DNA from: Siphonodentalium dalli
Taxonomy: Eukaryota > Mollusca > Scaphopoda > Gadilida > Siphonodentaliidae
NCBI GenBank assembly: GCA_032622095.1
Contig: CP136069.1
Coordinates: forward strand, 38,354,194 to 38,418,193
DNA length: 64,000 nucleotides
Direction of reading: 5' to 3'
Positions within the stretch are counted from its first letter, which is position 1, and each line of letters begins with the position of its first letter. The notes under the pieces were generated by a model. The model searched no databases. It was not told the DNA's origin and saw only the letters and a list, made by a program, of their open reading frames with translations. Both the position numbers and the translations under genes were made by a program. This document shows positions 31,782 to 46,860 of this stretch, piece by piece.

Positions 31782-31997
31782 CAATGCGGAGCTATATATA
31801 TGATGGCTGTCGATCGGAGATATATAATTATATTGTATCTCACGTGACTTACCCGCCTTCTGATTGGCTGATAGCTGTACCCCTATTCCGTGTAGTGTTC
31901 GATCGTAAGATGGTCGACACTACACCCGGGCACTTCACACATGTAGTCCACTACACACATGCAGTCCCGGCCATATTACGTTTGTGACGTCACGGCT
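31782..31997. promoter_or_regulatory. Promoter-like cluster, unit 2
   Basis: Same TATA-like, CACGTGAC, ATTGG and TGACGTCA motifs as at 13960-14175. Confidence 0.35.
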
Positions 31998-32462
31998 TTG
32001 CGCTTGCAGTTGAACACTTGTGTTTCGTGCTACGTACCCTATGTGGTACAAATGTAGGGGACGAATTCCACCTAATATTGCAATGCCCGTGTTTAAAAGA
32101 CCTGCGAGTCAAATACATAAACAAATACTATTATTGTAGACCAAACACCATCAAATTAAGCGAACATTTTAATGTAAACGACGTAAAACCTTGAAAACCT
32201 TTCTGTATTCATTAGACGGGTCCTGATTTTATTCAAAAACTCCTGAGGCATACTATATACGCAATACATCAAAATCCGTCTTTTGTACAACCATGGGCTG
32301 TTCTCAATCAACTGTTTTATTAAAATATGTGTAATTTTCACCGCGCACCACTTTTGTAATTTGCACAGAAATGATATGCACTGTTCAATTGTATACCACC
32401 ACGCTCTATTGTGTCATATTTGACGATTTGAGTGAATAAATAATTGAATTGAATTGCTAAAT
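31998..32462 (+). pseudogene. LINE 3' end fragment, unit 2
   Basis: Same GDEFH-containing fragment and pentamer tail as at 14176-14640. It has G at about 32028 where unit 1 has A at 14206. Confidence 0.82.
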
Positions 32463-33936
32463 GATTGAACATTCGATATTGTTTGCGTTACACGGAGTTA
32501 GCTGAGTTCACCAAATTTCCAGAATTTTTGGTTTTGTTGTTCGTACTGTGAGCGGAATCTTTGCGGTCGTTTAATTATAAACGTTATACACAACAGCGCT
32601 TCCGTATTTTACTTTGTCTCAAAAAGTCGCTCGGCTACCGGATGCAAATTTGACAAATTCGCGTCCTTATTTTCGTTTGTTTTTGTACATTTCTAAATGG
32701 TAAGATTTTCCTTCTTCGTTGTGGTCACTTCGTTGTGATATACCAGGTTGAAATATTTATAATGTGAGTGAACACAGTGAACTTGTCAATTTGATCTTGA
32801 ACACGTTGCAAATCAACTTCGAATTGCGAGATTCGTAAATGTAACAGGCCTCCATATATAAGGCAATATGTCACCAGCTTTGTTGATAACACACGTTGTT
32901 CAATACAATATAATGAATAGAGCATGTCTTGTAGTTGACTACGCCAACTTAGTGCCCGGTGGGAGTGATGTAGTTGCCCAAACTCCATGCAGGGTTTACC
33001 TCCCTTGACGACTCGGTAAGACCGCAGATACCGGCGAAATTTTACACACAAAATGTGTGTAAATTTGGACCGTAAGTTTGAAATGTCCCACTAAAACCGA
33101 AGAACTATATTTCGAAACGGTGTGATTCGGTTCTCCGATTATGTTATCATCACAAACGTCTAAACGCACGTGTACGACACTGTCACAACTCGCACGGCAA
33201 GTCAAACACAAGAGTTATAATTTGCTGCCATTTTGAATTGTAGCTTGCGAAAATCGTCAACAAAACTATCGCTCTGATTTTCCATTCTGTCATTATGTTC
33301 AGTGCGGGAATTGTTCTCAATGCACATAGAAAATTTGACTTGGGAGCGCTCGGGTTTCGCCATTTTTGCTGGAAAACCCCATGATAAATATAGAAACACA
33401 GACTAGTACACAGCCGGTGACAGAGTCAGAAATGAAATATGACTGGTGCGCTCTAGTAGAGGTTGGTAGTTGCCAACGCGAAGCGGAGGTTACTACAACA
33501 CTCCCAAGCGGCACTAAATTATCAACTCCAAACCATGCTCAATTCATTAAATTGTTTATTGGATAATATAGTACATTTATATCGGTGGAAAAATACATGC
33601 ATATCTGTATAATAAATTTATATTATCCGGGCGAAGCCATGGTCATGTTGGTCCTCTTCTTGGCAACGCCCAGGTATATTAGAACCACTGCACTCCTATA
33701 CTCCCCAAAGACATTTACTGTATCTCAAGTTTTGCTAGAGTTCCTAGATCAGGATGCAAACTATGAATTATGTGAATTGGTTAGAATTTCATGTTATTGT
33801 ATCATGAATTGTGGTGGAAGGGTTAAGAATTATTTTTCTTAACTTATTTACCAACATTATGTTGAATTATTTCTTTATGGATTCAATTATCCAGAAATTA
33901 TGACCTTCACGTATATTGAACACTTGTCTTTTTCAG

Positions 33937-34122
33937 AGGAAATGTGGTCTGGAGATTTGGAAGTTACTTGGTGACCGGTAGCTGCATCATGTGCTTATCA
34001 ACCAAGACTCATATTTGCCATCGATGTATTGAACTAACTACCTCACATGATGAAGACCCAACACTACCATCAATGTATTAGACTAACTACATCACCATTA
34101 GAATGAAATAAATTCATCATCT
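33937..34122 (+). other. Possible terminal exon, unit 2
   Basis: Same acceptor, internal short duplication and AATAAA as at 16115-16300. Confidence 0.35.
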
Positions 34123-34474
34123 CAAATATTGTTATTTTCTTCTGCTGTATGCTTCTACAGCGAATCGCAAACTTCATGCCTCAAATTAAACACCGTGGCT
34201 GGATTCTTCATGTACGGTTTAACGACGGGAGTTGCGCTGGTGCAGCATTCTAGATAATGTGCCAGTGCAGTCCCTTATACATACGAGCTAGTCTCCCATA
34301 GTATTAACTAAATATTGACAATTGCCACAGCTTATTCGCAGAAAACACCATTATCTATTGGGGTGGGGTGGGGTGTACAATGACTCAATGCCTTCGAAGT
34401 GGGTTCATGCGAAATAACAAGAAAGCCTGTATAACAGCACCCATCTTATGAGATTTTGCATGTCAAAACCATTG

Positions 34475-34640
34475 ATATAAGGATTAACTGTCATGTGGAC
34501 TGTTTTTTATGGAGATGTAACCGTGAGGTAAGTGGTCATAACTTGTGTAAAACCAGAAGGGTTTTACATACAAGTTATGAACACTTACCTCACGGTTACA
34601 TCTCCATAAAAACAGTCCACATGACAGTTAATCCTTATAT
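34475..34640. repeat. Fold-back 3 hairpin, unit 2
   Basis: Same hairpin as at 16653-16818, same mismatches. Confidence 0.9.
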
Positions 34641-36304
34641 TTATATACATTTAGCGAAAAAGCCACTTTTGTAAAAAAAAAAGTGTATCGTGACAAAACC
34701 AGCCCAAAATATCCCATAGCACCCTTGGCAAAAGTTAACAGGAAAAAAAAATTCTTTATATTGAAACCTGATGATTTAATTTAAGTCAATCCTGCGCGAG
34801 TCCAAATGCGCCCAAAACATTACGCGTTTTTCTTTCCGGTATCAATGACTTATCGATGTAATTATGGGCTTGCAGTTATGAGCTGTTGCGCGTTCACCGA
34901 GAAATAACTGCAACTAGTCACGTGGGCGCCGACCAATCGAAATGCTGGATTTAGTGATAATCACACTTAGTATGTAAATATATATAAATATTACTGTTAC
35001 AGTGGAATTGTCGATAAAAGTCCAATTAGTCAAATAAGATACCAAAGTGTAAACTAGACGGTAACATTGGAATAGTTCAAAGCAATGGAAACATATCCTC
35101 AGTGAAAATCATATCTGGACTAAAACATTCAAACTTACTGTTCGATTATCGATGTCTTTTGACAGATCACTGTCACAGTTTTGTTTACATAACACTAGTT
35201 TCAACACGCAAAAGTGTGTTATTGGAGAACTATCCATAATGAAAATGAGAACAAAGTATAGATATTTCTCCATGCTCCAAGTCAATTGTTATAGGTTAAA
35301 ATAAGTTTTGTTCCCAGGGGAATAGATGGTCTATCTCTTTGTAAACATGTATTATATAGTTACCGGGGTATAAAATATTAGATCTGAATCGAAGACTCCT
35401 GTCCGAAAATGCTTCTATCGATTAATATTAATTTTATTTCGAATATTTTCTGGTCTAAAAAGGTGTGGTTGTTTAGCTAACGACCAATAGTGGTTACTGT
35501 TAACAGAGACCAGCAATTTTATTGTGTAGTTTTGTCACAAATAAACATTAATTATATAATCAGCAACAATCCGATCTCAGTCCCCGTATAGATTTCCATA
35601 TTCAATGAGGTATCGGTATCGTAGCCGTTATCAACAAATAAATTCGTCCACGTATATAATACTCCAGAATCATAAAGTTTACATCCGCGGTTTCTGCCAC
35701 ATTATCATTGTCAAAATTGTCAAAATTCCTCCCTTCACCATTTACTAATAACAATACGTATATCTCGGCACAAAGTACAATATTCTTCCTTAATATACTC
35801 TTTTTTCAACCTCGATGTCCCCAAAATTTCAAATGCACACACACTTTCTAGATGCACGAACTAAAACACCGCACTTCGTGTCGCCTCTCGTCATATGTAT
35901 ACGTAATCCAATACGCATACAGAGCGCTCGTTCAACGATAATTCTCTCGCACCTTCGCGTAGTATATGTGTTACCTTTGCTGATGCAATGAAAGGACGTT
36001 CAATGTATATTATATTGCGTGAAAAATATATTGACTATCACATTGATTATTAACTATATTATGAACATCGCTCTTTTATGATTCCCATGTATTTGAGGGC
36101 GGCGACCTGTGATATTATATAGTTCGCATGTGACTGTTTCTGTTTGAAAATATCTTTCGGACAGGCATGTACGATATTTCGTCATTGCTGTGTGTGTTCG
36201 GGAGGGTTTATGTGGACACGCATGCCCATGTTCAGATCACATATATGCATGGCCGTCATACTAGCGTCTGATAAGTCTTGAACCAGCCAGACGATACAAT
36301 ATAT

Positions 36305-36462
36305 ACACAGAACGACACGATGTGTAAATGGGTTTGTCGATACGGCACGAGTGCTGTCGCGGAAGGATAGAACGAGAGGCGCTTGCGCCTCGAGTTTTAT
36401 CCTTTCGCAACAGCACGAGTGCCGTGTCGACAAACCCATTTACACAACGTGTAGTTCTGTGT
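36305..36462. repeat. Fold-back 1 hairpin, unit 3
   Basis: Same 158-bp hairpin. Three private base changes of unit 3 lie upstream (35920, 36079, 36127) and none was noticed in the hairpin itself. Confidence 0.9.
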
Positions 36463-36768
36463 TTATTACACGCTTCGAGTCCTAGAATCCGTGCATTAAA
36501 AATACAAGATTAGAAGGTTTATTTAGGCTCATACAGGGCGTGTTTGTCATGTGTGATGATTCTTTTATTTAAATAGTTCCAGTTTCATGGTTGAGTCGAA
36601 CGTCATTTTACGTCAACGAGATGGGTATGGAACGTACGTTCCATACGGATTTGTAAATATGGAACAGCAATAACACTGTACTTCTAGGAACAAGCGTGAA
36701 ATAAATGTGTATCCGATCATATGAATAGGTTTCATTGCCGCGTTAATGTCTACTCGAGTGGAATTATA

Positions 36769-39700
36769 TAACACTAGCAGGTTAGCCCGCCACTGGCGGC
36801 AATCGTCAGAAACATGACAATTTTTAATATTTTTAATTAATGTTTTTAATTAATTTTTTTTAATTAATTATTTAATTGAATTTTTTGTTTTTCAATGAGT
36901 TAATTGTGCCTTTTTAATTTTTTAATTGAATTTTATTTTTTAATTTTACCCGATTTTTTTTTTCAATGAGTTAATTGTGCCTTTGAATTTACTAGCTTTA
37001 AAAAAAAAAAATTTATACATTTTTTAATTTAATTTTATGTTTTTCAATGAGTTAATGGTGCCTTTTTAATTTTGTAATTATTTTTTTTTTCAATTTGACC
37101 CGATTTGACCTTGAATTGATCTTTTTCAAGGTCAAGGTCAGGTCGGGGTCACAATTTAACCCGCCCATGACACTTTCCGTAGGTAGCAAGTTTGAGCTCA
37201 ATCGGTTCGAGTCTATAAAGGACACACACATATATATCATTTGTAGGTACCCGTTTCAAGGTGAAGATCACCTTGGGCGGAAAAACTGACCCGATCCCCG
37301 TTCCTATGAAGCCCTGAGTACGTAGGAATCACACAACACGCTCATGTCTGGATACCGACGCTGACGCCCGTATACAGACGTAATAATCACATTACCACAC
37401 GGCACAATCGTTTCGACGAGTCTACGACCAATTCCACGATTCTGCGACTTGACAATCACGGTGCTACGGCAGTTTAACGATTCTGCGACCAGTCTAATGC
37501 GATAAACACGAAAACAACATTGAGAAATGAATAATTCCAGAAATATGGACAGGAATGTACCATATATTATATTTCTATTAGGTACGGCGATCTTCGATTC
37601 GATAATCTGTAAAGAGTTCATCACTAGATGGTTAGCACAACAATACATACTCTTTGACATAAATAGACCGGTTGTTTTGGTTTTACTGTGTAAAATTCGT
37701 CTTGAGAGTTGAGAAAATATATATAACGTCCTATAAAATTGAGTGGAAACCAAATAATATGATCGTACGTGACACGTAACGGGGCAACCTCACGCGGTGC
37801 TTCGTCGGATCTAGTTATGCGAAATTTGACCAGATTTGACCTTGAATTTACCGTTTTGAATGTCAATGTCAGGTCGGGGTTACGAGTTAAGCCGTCCAAA
37901 ACACTGCCCGGACAAAAGTATCCCTAGCTATCGAATATCGTCGAAATCCGCCACTATTACCCGATTTGATCTTGAATCGACCATTTTGAAGATCAAGCAT
38001 CACACTTTGACCCGTCCAAAACACTTCCCGGACAAACGTACACTTAGGTATCAAGTTTCGTCGAAATCCGTCCGGAAGTTTTCCCGGCCATCATAGCTAA
38101 CAGACAAAAGTCACGAACTATACATTAGGTTTTAGCCGGGTACCTGTCTGACGGGCATGTGGGTGAGACGAAATTTGTTGGCATCCCCATCTACACCAAC
38201 ACCCCCAAAAAATGGTGGAAATCGGCCCAGTGGATACCCAGATACAGTTCAATGTCATTTAAAATCTCAAGTTCACGCCGCACGGGCATCCGGGTGTGAC
38301 GAAATTGCTCAGCGCCTGAAACTACCACCACATACCAAATTTGGTGAAAATCGGCTCAGCGGAGAACTTGAGTTCAAGGTCATTTGAAGGTCAAGGTCAA
38401 GATATACCCATGTTAGTCCTCAGGTCAAACTACATACCCGTACCAAGTTTCGTCAAAATCGGTTAGCCGTTTCCGATTCCATCGCGGAAACACACACACA
38501 TACATACATACACACACGCACAGACCACAAACTTTCCTCAAATATATAATAGATTCTTTATGGAGGTCAAGTTTAAATTGATATCGTACTCCCATGTTTC
38601 TGTTCGTCAGATACAGACTCGAGTATGTAGGAGCCTCGATACCGGTATATTTCTAAAGGATAGCTATAAAAGGCCTCTGAATATTGACATGAGCGCGTAC
38701 ATCGCAACACATATCTAGCAAAATGGCCCTTTAAGTGAGATGTCTTTCAACAGAGGTCAAGGTCGTTTTATGGTCAAGGTCAAGGTCATATAAGCCCCCC
38801 ACATCAACTTGACAACAAATTTGGTTGAGGCTTAATTCCAATTTGCCCAACGAAGGCGACCCATGTTATGATGGACATATAATTTGACTTCCTCGCTGCC
38901 ACCACTGCTCACAAATGATTTCAAATAATAAGCCGCGTTCCGATGTTGAGTGTGAATACCTGGCAGCCAGCCAATACTATTCGCGCGACATACAACCGTG
39001 AAAAAATCCCCCTTGTTAGGGTAGATTGGTTCAATCATTTATCTCGAAGGAATTGATAAGCCGCTGATATGTCTGTGAGGCCAAATCGTTGCGAGACGGG
39101 AACTTATTGAATATGTTGTCCGCCTATTAGGGGGATTTTTCGCTAAGCAATTTGTCCGGAGGAAAATTACACGCAGCTAAGGCGGGATCGTTATTACAAA
39201 ACACCATAAGTAAACATCGGCGCAACACACGATGTCGTGCTATACATTGTTGGAAAGGGTACATCCTTGGCTATTCAACTGTGGTAATTTGATTCTGAAG
39301 CAGGCACGTTTGCTTGTGCTATTTTCGCATATATCTTTTGCGAAAACGGTTATAAATGCAACCAAGTCTAGTATACTGATGTGAAATCAGTGTTTCCTGC
39401 GGAGACCAATTTTTTTCTGGATTCTAGCCCACAACACCAAATGACGCAAATGACGTCATGGACCATGTCATGACGTCTTCGCTGATTTTATTCAGCTAAC
39501 CAACGAAATTGGTCAAACGAAACTAATCTATAGGCCAAAATCATATAGGAATTGTTCAGAAAAACTAAAGTTGTTAATTTTATAACCATCCCGTTGGTCC
39601 ACTTCCGATTCTGTGTCACCGTTTCTTTTTGGGATATTATTGTTCCCATGATTCTATGCGAAAGCGAAGCGGAAGTCACGTGATTTTTAACCCATTTTTC

Positions 39701-40513
39701 TTGTCCGGATTTTCATCGCGTCGAAATGCTGTTTCATGGTATTGTAAAAATTAATGACGTCATTCACGCCTAAACTTGAAAAGCAACAACTAGTCAGGAG
39801 GCTGGTCAGAGAAAATGTTGCCAGAACAATTTTTGCTAAACATTTTTAGTACCATATGCCAACAATGTTAATAATGTGCTATGGGATACCCCGATAATTA
39901 AAATCATTGTTGGCAATTTTCTAGTTACCTCTGTCAAGGTCAAAGGTCAAGGTCAAATTAGATATGCCAAATTTGCATAAATTGGACTATGCGGCGCGTT
40001 GTGGTTGCTAATAACATAGCCATACGTCTTTGGGTGATTTTTCACAACAAATGTTCACCTCAGTTCTGTGATTGATGTCCATATTTGCGGGGGTATTTTC
40101 GCACTCAATTGACAACGGTCTTTAACTATCAAAGCGATTAACCCCGCAGTGCCGATGGCGGTGATTTTGGTGATTGGGAGTGGAGAATGAGTGCTCAGAG
40201 CTCGTCCAAAACGCGACAACGACGCGTCCCGTGGTTTTTTACCCTTAGATGGGAAGTTTGGTCTCGATCGGTGCAGCCGTTTTCGATTCTATAAAGGATA
40301 TACACACATATATATATACGTAGTTCTCAAATTATATAGGAGACTAGCAGGTTAGCCCGCCACTGGCGGCATTCGTCCCATGGCTTTGTTCGAAAAAGCA
40401 ATTGGAACAGGTTCCGATACACTTGTGCTGCATTTGCAGCCGACATTGCCGTGGGGATGCCCGTTCCTACACGCGTTTTCGATTCTATGAAGTACCCACA
40501 TATATACACACAT

Positions 40514-40602
<89 letters not shown>

Positions 40603-41169
40603 CGGAAGTCTCAAATTATATAGTAGACTAGCCGATGAGCCCGACGTTGTCCGGGCTATTCAAAAACCAAATTTCAAGTCGATAGCTCTACCCGTTTCCG
40701 AGATCTGGTCTGCGCATGCGCGAAGCTGGCGTCGCACGGGCTCGGCGACCCGATATAATTCGTATCCGGGGCAAGATACATTCAAATACCAAATTTCAAG
40801 TCGACAGCTCTATCCGTTTCCGAGATCTGGTCTGCGCATGCGCTAAGCTGGCGTCGCACGGGCTCGGCGACCCGATCAAATTCGTATCCGGGGCAAGATA
40901 CATTCACATAGCAAATTTCAAGTCGATAGCTCCATCCGTTTCCGAGATCTCGTCTGCGCATGCGTGAAGCGGGCGCCGCACGGGCTCGACAATACGACAA
41001 CGTCCACCGCCTGGTCAAACTACACACACGTACCAAGTTTCGTCCCGATCGGTCGAGAATCGTAGATTTGTATTAATGACATACATACAGACAGACAGAC
41101 ATACAGACAGACAGAGGTCTTCAACATATATATCAGATATATACGTAGTTCTCAAAATATATAGTAGTT
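36769..41169. mobile_element. Composite repeat island, unit 3
   Basis: Same structure and flanking 10-bp repeats. The CA/TA microsatellite near 38490-38518 is 2 bp longer than in unit 1, and a private T is seen at about 40810 in the second 122-bp copy. Confidence 0.65.
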
Positions 41170-41544
41170 TGGAATTATAATTCCAAGAATAAATTTGCAG
41201 AACGAGCTATCACGATTCAAACTTTACTTTTTGGAGATCCAAGCTTATCAAATTCCAATAATGAAGAAATTTATTTTCAAGCCTGTCCAAAACTTTATAC
41301 AAGAGACACATCCCAGGATAAGAGCATACGGATTTTAATAGCAGATGACTATTGGGGGGGGGGGGTATACAATAGCAATAATAATTCTGAGTATACATGT
41401 ACAGGTGACAACTGCAGTCGAAAACACCTCATGAACTTAGCCACTGCATTTTTACCTTGAAGATGAACAGTATATTTCATCACAACCAGATAGATACTGT
41501 CGATTCGTATAATTTTGAACAAGTTGGAAGAGACCAGCAGCAGC

Positions 41545-41593
<49 letters not shown>

Positions 41594-42027
41594 TATACCA
41601 TTCATACACGTATAAATACCATATATAATTGTTTAATGCCATGTCCATTTTTTTTCACTTGACTGTTTGGTGAACGGGAGAGAAGTCAAACTGTCTAGTT
41701 TGGCATACTAAACACCACGGCTGGAACGCCGCATAAATATCGCTATCAGTTAACCCTGTTTTTATCCTGAATTATTGTTCGTCTTGGCATGTTTGTTTAA
41801 ACAAGATTTCTCTCACGACTCAAGCGCCGTAACTCTATCTCTAATTGGTTCGCGCGAGATATTGGTCAGAAATTTTAATACGAAAGGGAATGGTTTGTCT
41901 GTGTCAAGCAAGCATAATGACCATAGTTGTACGGGTCCGGTGGTGGTGGAGGGGTGGGCGGTGGTGGGCTCGTTCGGTTCTGAGTTTGTTGCTGCCTGAT
42001 TTTGAACAGTTGTCACGCGAAGTGACA

Positions 42028-42728
42028 CTGGTAACATAATTCGACATTCTGCAAGCTGCATCTACATGTATATACAGAGGATAGCTTCTTAGTTCTGCAC
42101 GGACAGCATTATTTGATGAATATTTTCCAGCACCTAATAAACGTTTGCAACATTTAATATGAACTGACTCACACGTTAGGCGATCGTGATTTTTAGATGT
42201 TATTTCGACACCCCACAGTTCACTGCCATATATATATAGGATTATTGGTTTGATCCGTTTATGGAACAGTTTGAGTGGCGTTAACAGGGGGGGGGGGTGA
42301 TGTATGGTTACACGCATCGAATAGTGATTGCATCGCTTTTAGCCCTTTTGCACTTAAGTTTGTGATAGCTTTGTGAACTTGTCATTACTAGAAAAGGTTA
42401 TTCCAAGGTAAGTATATATTCCCTGATATTTTCGAGTTTGGTCTCAGATATATGAAAGGATGGAATTATTGTTGTTTGTCTCGCCCGAAAAATCATGCAA
42501 TTAGTTTTTTCCGTGTTAAGTTCATTCGCATCAGTGTACATTTTCAGATGGTTTAGACAGTTTTGGAGTCTCGTTGAACTATCAGACAATACAACGAGGT
42601 CGTCAGCGAAAGGAATGTGATTGCATTGACTACCCCCGGTCGTCACTGGATCACATGCACGATTCGTCAAAGATATTCCTAATGTCATCGATGAATATTT
42701 TGAATAAATTCGGTGATAATATATGTAT
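42028..42728 (-). pseudogene. Broken LINE reverse transcriptase, unit 3
   Basis: Same fragment with the same internal frameshifts around the FADDL box. The G-run length matches unit 2, leaving the downstream segment open for 137 codons. Confidence 0.85.
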
Positions 42729-42985
42729 GAGGTGGTGAGGTTGAAAAGGACATTTCAGATGTCGATGTGGTGCGGTGGTGGATTACATGGAATTACCTGG
42801 TTACTCCTAAAAGGAGGTTGCTCATATGTGGGCGTAAAGAAGAACAAGTAAGTAAGATATTCACAGTGTGACAGGAAGTGGAACCTGGGTGAACATTAAT
42901 TTGCAAGTATGTATCACTGGTTAACCTTTTTACGGCGGGAGCCAAGCTGGTGCAGCATTAGCGATCCTGTGTCATTATATATATT

Positions 42986-43249
42986 CAACCTTCCATGGCT
43001 GGAGCTTACTGGAATTTTGCCCAAACTATGTGCCAAATCCATTCGTTTATTTATGACAGTCTTCCGTAGGGAGCCTCGCGTATACAGCAGAATGCACTGG
43101 CTTACAATGTCCAGATAAATATTGTTATAGGCCAATATGTATTCTTTTATGCGAGGCTCCCTATGGGAGACTCGCGTATATCAACGAATGCCTTTGGCAC
43201 AGCTAGATTTTGCGCAAAATCCCAGTAAGCGGCAGTCATGGAAGGGTTA
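42986..43249. mobile_element. Fold-back 2 element, unit 3
   Basis: Same imperfect inverted repeat as at 7343-7606; no difference noticed. Confidence 0.7.
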
Positions 43250-44216
43250 ATATATATTGTTTTGCAGAACGTGCTATTTCAGAAATACCGGTATATATGG
43301 TGTTGACTTTCATTAACAAGACCAGGGGCGCCGGAGGATAGGGTGCAGGTGGGGGGGGGGGGTACAGATATGAAACGAAACATTGCAATTTTGCCATTGC
43401 TGATACATTTATATTTGACAAGAATCGTTATTTTATAATTTTATTGAAGATAGCATTTAAACTCAACTTTGATTATATCGGCTTTTTAAATATAGTTAGG
43501 CAGCACCACGCAGGCTCCTTAGTGAATTTGGTTTTCAGTATAAATGCGATATTGACCTTAAAATGCGGCATCAATTCGTCAATTCTAAAACAATCTCTAA
43601 TTTCAAACTATCGATTTGAACTAAATAATCATTATCCTTTGTAACAAATGTATGGTTTAGTATTATAACAAACATGGCCACATTCACAATATGAAAGATA
43701 ACACATCCTAATTATGTAAAAACAAATAGATGATTTTATTTAGTAAAACCACTTTGTCACATAATTAGAACATATCGCTCACATTGTGAGGTTGGTCAGG
43801 TGTTGCGAGAGTACGAAATCATACATTCGTTATGGAGGACAATGATTTTTAGAGAGAGAGAGAGAGGGAGAGAGAGAGATAGAGAGATATCTTTGTTACC
43901 TCCACGTATAGGAGAGATCGATATACATGACATATAAATACAGTTGGATTAAAGTGGGCCCCCCTGGCCAGTGTGGTGGGCCATTATGTACAAGTATGCA
44001 GGTTACAAAGACATACACACAGAAGGAGTTTTTCAAACTTTGTGGAACAACAATGCAACGTTCAAATTGTTCCCATGCGGTAGATTTATTAAATTACTCA
44101 AGGTTATTGCCCAAGTTTGGAAATCAGATATTATTGAGACATCAGTCATCCCCACCCACTGAAACGAATACCCCAGAAGGTGCTGACGGATGACATGTCT
44201 CACATTTACATTGCAG

Positions 44217-44246
44217 AAACTCTCAGAAAAAGCGGCCGCTCCACTG
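44217..44246 (+). other. Possible micro-exon, unit 3
   Basis: Identical segment and splice-like sites. The small ORFs precede it at 43927-44193 and 43986-44162. Confidence 0.35.
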
Positions 44247-45020
44247 GTAAGTAAATTATGTTTAATAATTTAGATGGAACATTCTGGGTTAGAGCTAGCT
44301 TCGTCATCGCTGGTCGGCCTATATATCGGCATAATGTGTCATCCACCTCACCAACTTAGCCGCATGAGGTTCATCAATGTTACAACACGAAATCCATATT
44401 TCGGAATTTAGTGACTCTGAAGCAAATTTTACATTATTTTGACTGGGATGATGGGGAAATTCCCAAATAATTTGAAAGAACGTTTGATTCATCCCTAACT
44501 TTTACCCAAAATAAAATAAACACTTTGAAACGTCATGCCGGACACAACATTGGTTCGAAATTTAAGAGCAAATATAGGATGAAATTGTTCTGATAGTTTG
44601 CTTTGTAACGAACATCTAAAAAAAATCCTGTGGCAGCCATTATTGCCTGTAAAAATCTCATAACAATAAGCCCATGCGTGTTCCTATGGCACCAGACGAA
44701 TAACACGGCGTCAGCGAACTCACCTTTATGGACGGTGTAAACTGTTGTGTAAAGGGACCCAAAGGCACTCGAAGTGAGTGAGTGTGCAAAATATAAATAA
44801 AAGTCTGTAAAAACGTCACTATTATGAAGGACACGAATAAATAAACAAATTTTGTTCTTATATAAATTATAAAATGTTATCCAATAATTAACTTTCGCGT
44901 GTTGAAATCATTGTAAGGTAAACAAAACTGTTACAGTGATTTGTCAACATGCTAATCGCGTAGGAAGTTCAAATATTTTATTCCAAATATTATTTTGAGA
45001 ATATGCTTCAATGCTTAGAC

Positions 45021-45273
45021 AAGCCTTGAAATAGTGTGTCTGTCATTTGCAGAATGAGGTCCCCAGGGGGTGAATTTAGTGATGCTACCCCGCATAGCGG
45101 ACTAGCATCACCAAATTCACCCTCTGGGGATCTAATTCTGCTTACACCTGAGCAGAATGAGGTTCCCAGAGGGTGAATTTGGTGATGCTAGCCCGCTATG
45201 CGGGGTAGCATCACTAAATTCACCCTCTGGGGACCTCATTCTGCAAACGACAGACACACTATGTCAAGGCTTG
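45021..45273. mobile_element. Nested palindromic MITE, unit 3
   Basis: Same element and target-site duplication. The membrane-like small ORF follows at 45261-45476. Confidence 0.88.
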
Positions 45274-45592
45274 TGCTTAGACCTTTTACAATTTTTCATT
45301 GCTTGATGACAGTTGTTTTACAAACATTTATAATATTTATTTTATTTTTACGTGAACCCACTGCAAATGTATTATGTCCCTTTAAAGAAGATCCGTATGA
45401 TTTGACTCCATATCCTGAATGTGTGTCTGTTCGAGACAGTCCAATCGTACACCTCTATACTGACCGTTTCAGATAAGTTTTCATAATTCTCATAACTCTC
45501 ATATCGTTATTACATTCCCCAATCTGCCAGAAACTGAATTCACATCCACATTTTTAAAAGCCATCCTATACCGTGCGGTGTGACTAAACACC

Positions 45593-46106
45593 GCCCGGAC
45601 CAGCCCGGACCAGCCCGGACCGCCCCTGTGGAGTATAGGGGTGATTTTAGTGGCAATATATGTGCAGGTGTGTCATGGAAACCCACACACGCACGGGCAG
45701 GGGTCGCGATCACACAGAAGTGTCGCTATAAACCCTCAGAATATGTTCGCCGCGAATGAAGCTAACAACCCGGACCGCCCCTGTTGCGTCTATGGGTGAT
45801 TTTAATGTCCATATATGTGCGCGGGTGTCAATGAAACCCACATACGCACGGAGTGTGGTCACGGCCAAACAAAAGTGCCGATATTAACCCCTAAACTTGC
45901 CGTGTAGTGGCGTGCCTCTTTCTCATTGTGTGTTAATTGACATCGTGGACACCCTGGTGCACCGTTCTCCTATGGAATCCAGCGCCTTAATTTATTAGCT
46001 TCCTGTACCATCCCTGGTCAAGTGGTCCATCTAATCTGCTATGATGCTGGTGTCCCTGCTGAATTGATATGATGCTGGTGTCCCTGCTGAATTGCTATGA
46101 TGCTGG
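45593..46106. repeat. Local tandem duplications, unit 3
   Basis: The same 10-bp, 155-bp and 28-bp repeats, in the same order. Confidence 0.88.
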
Positions 46107-46860
46107 AAGGCAAACTGATGCCGTTACGACACAATACCGATATGTTTTCCAATGTTGTCATTTTCTCGTTGTTTGGCTAATTTGGGAAAAATCCGTGCCT
46201 GTATATGAAACAACAAGAGCATATGTATTCAATTCAATTCAATAATGATTGCGTTGGTGTTTGCAAAACGGCCTGAATAACCATCTTGATTATAGTCGAA
46301 TTGCAACATATATATAAATATGTTTTTGAATGTGTTCAGATTATCCGAATACCGCGAAATTGAAAACTTAAGACAAAATGACGGTACTTTTTCTTAACAG
46401 CATCAGTTTTCTTTAACATGCATCACCATAGAAATTCAGCAGGAACCGCCCGCATCATAGCACATCAGCAGGACCTCATAACCAGGGTGTACAAACACCA
46501 TCGTCATTTTCACTAGAATCTGTTTCCAGAGGCGATATTTCGTGGGAGAACATGAATCAGTAATTTATTACGTGGGGGGGGGGGGGGGCGGAGTTAAACT
46601 GCGATTACGCGGATTATAGGTCATTATTGGTTTTGAATTGCACGTGGTCGCCGGTACCAGGTTTAAGGGGAGACACACGATTTGCATAAATCCAGCAAAA
46701 ATGGCAAGTGATTTTCAACAAAGAGTTTCTCTGGATTTATCTGGCAAACAATCTCGAGTTTTTCATATCAGCATCTTCATTGTATATATAATCTGAGCAG
46801 TTATCAAGAGACAATAAAAACAACGGAATTTAATACATTTGAGGGGGGTGAAAATATTAT

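Larger units (their letters stand above)
17817..35638. repeat. Tandem array unit 2 (about 17.8 kb)
   Basis: Second full unit, collinear with unit 1. A private substitution is visible at about 24184 (C where the other copies have T). Length differences from unit 1 fall in simple repeats: one CAA triplet fewer, a longer CT tract and a shorter poly-C (16 versus 18 in unit 1). It shares several base states with unit 3 that unit 1 lacks. Confidence 0.97.
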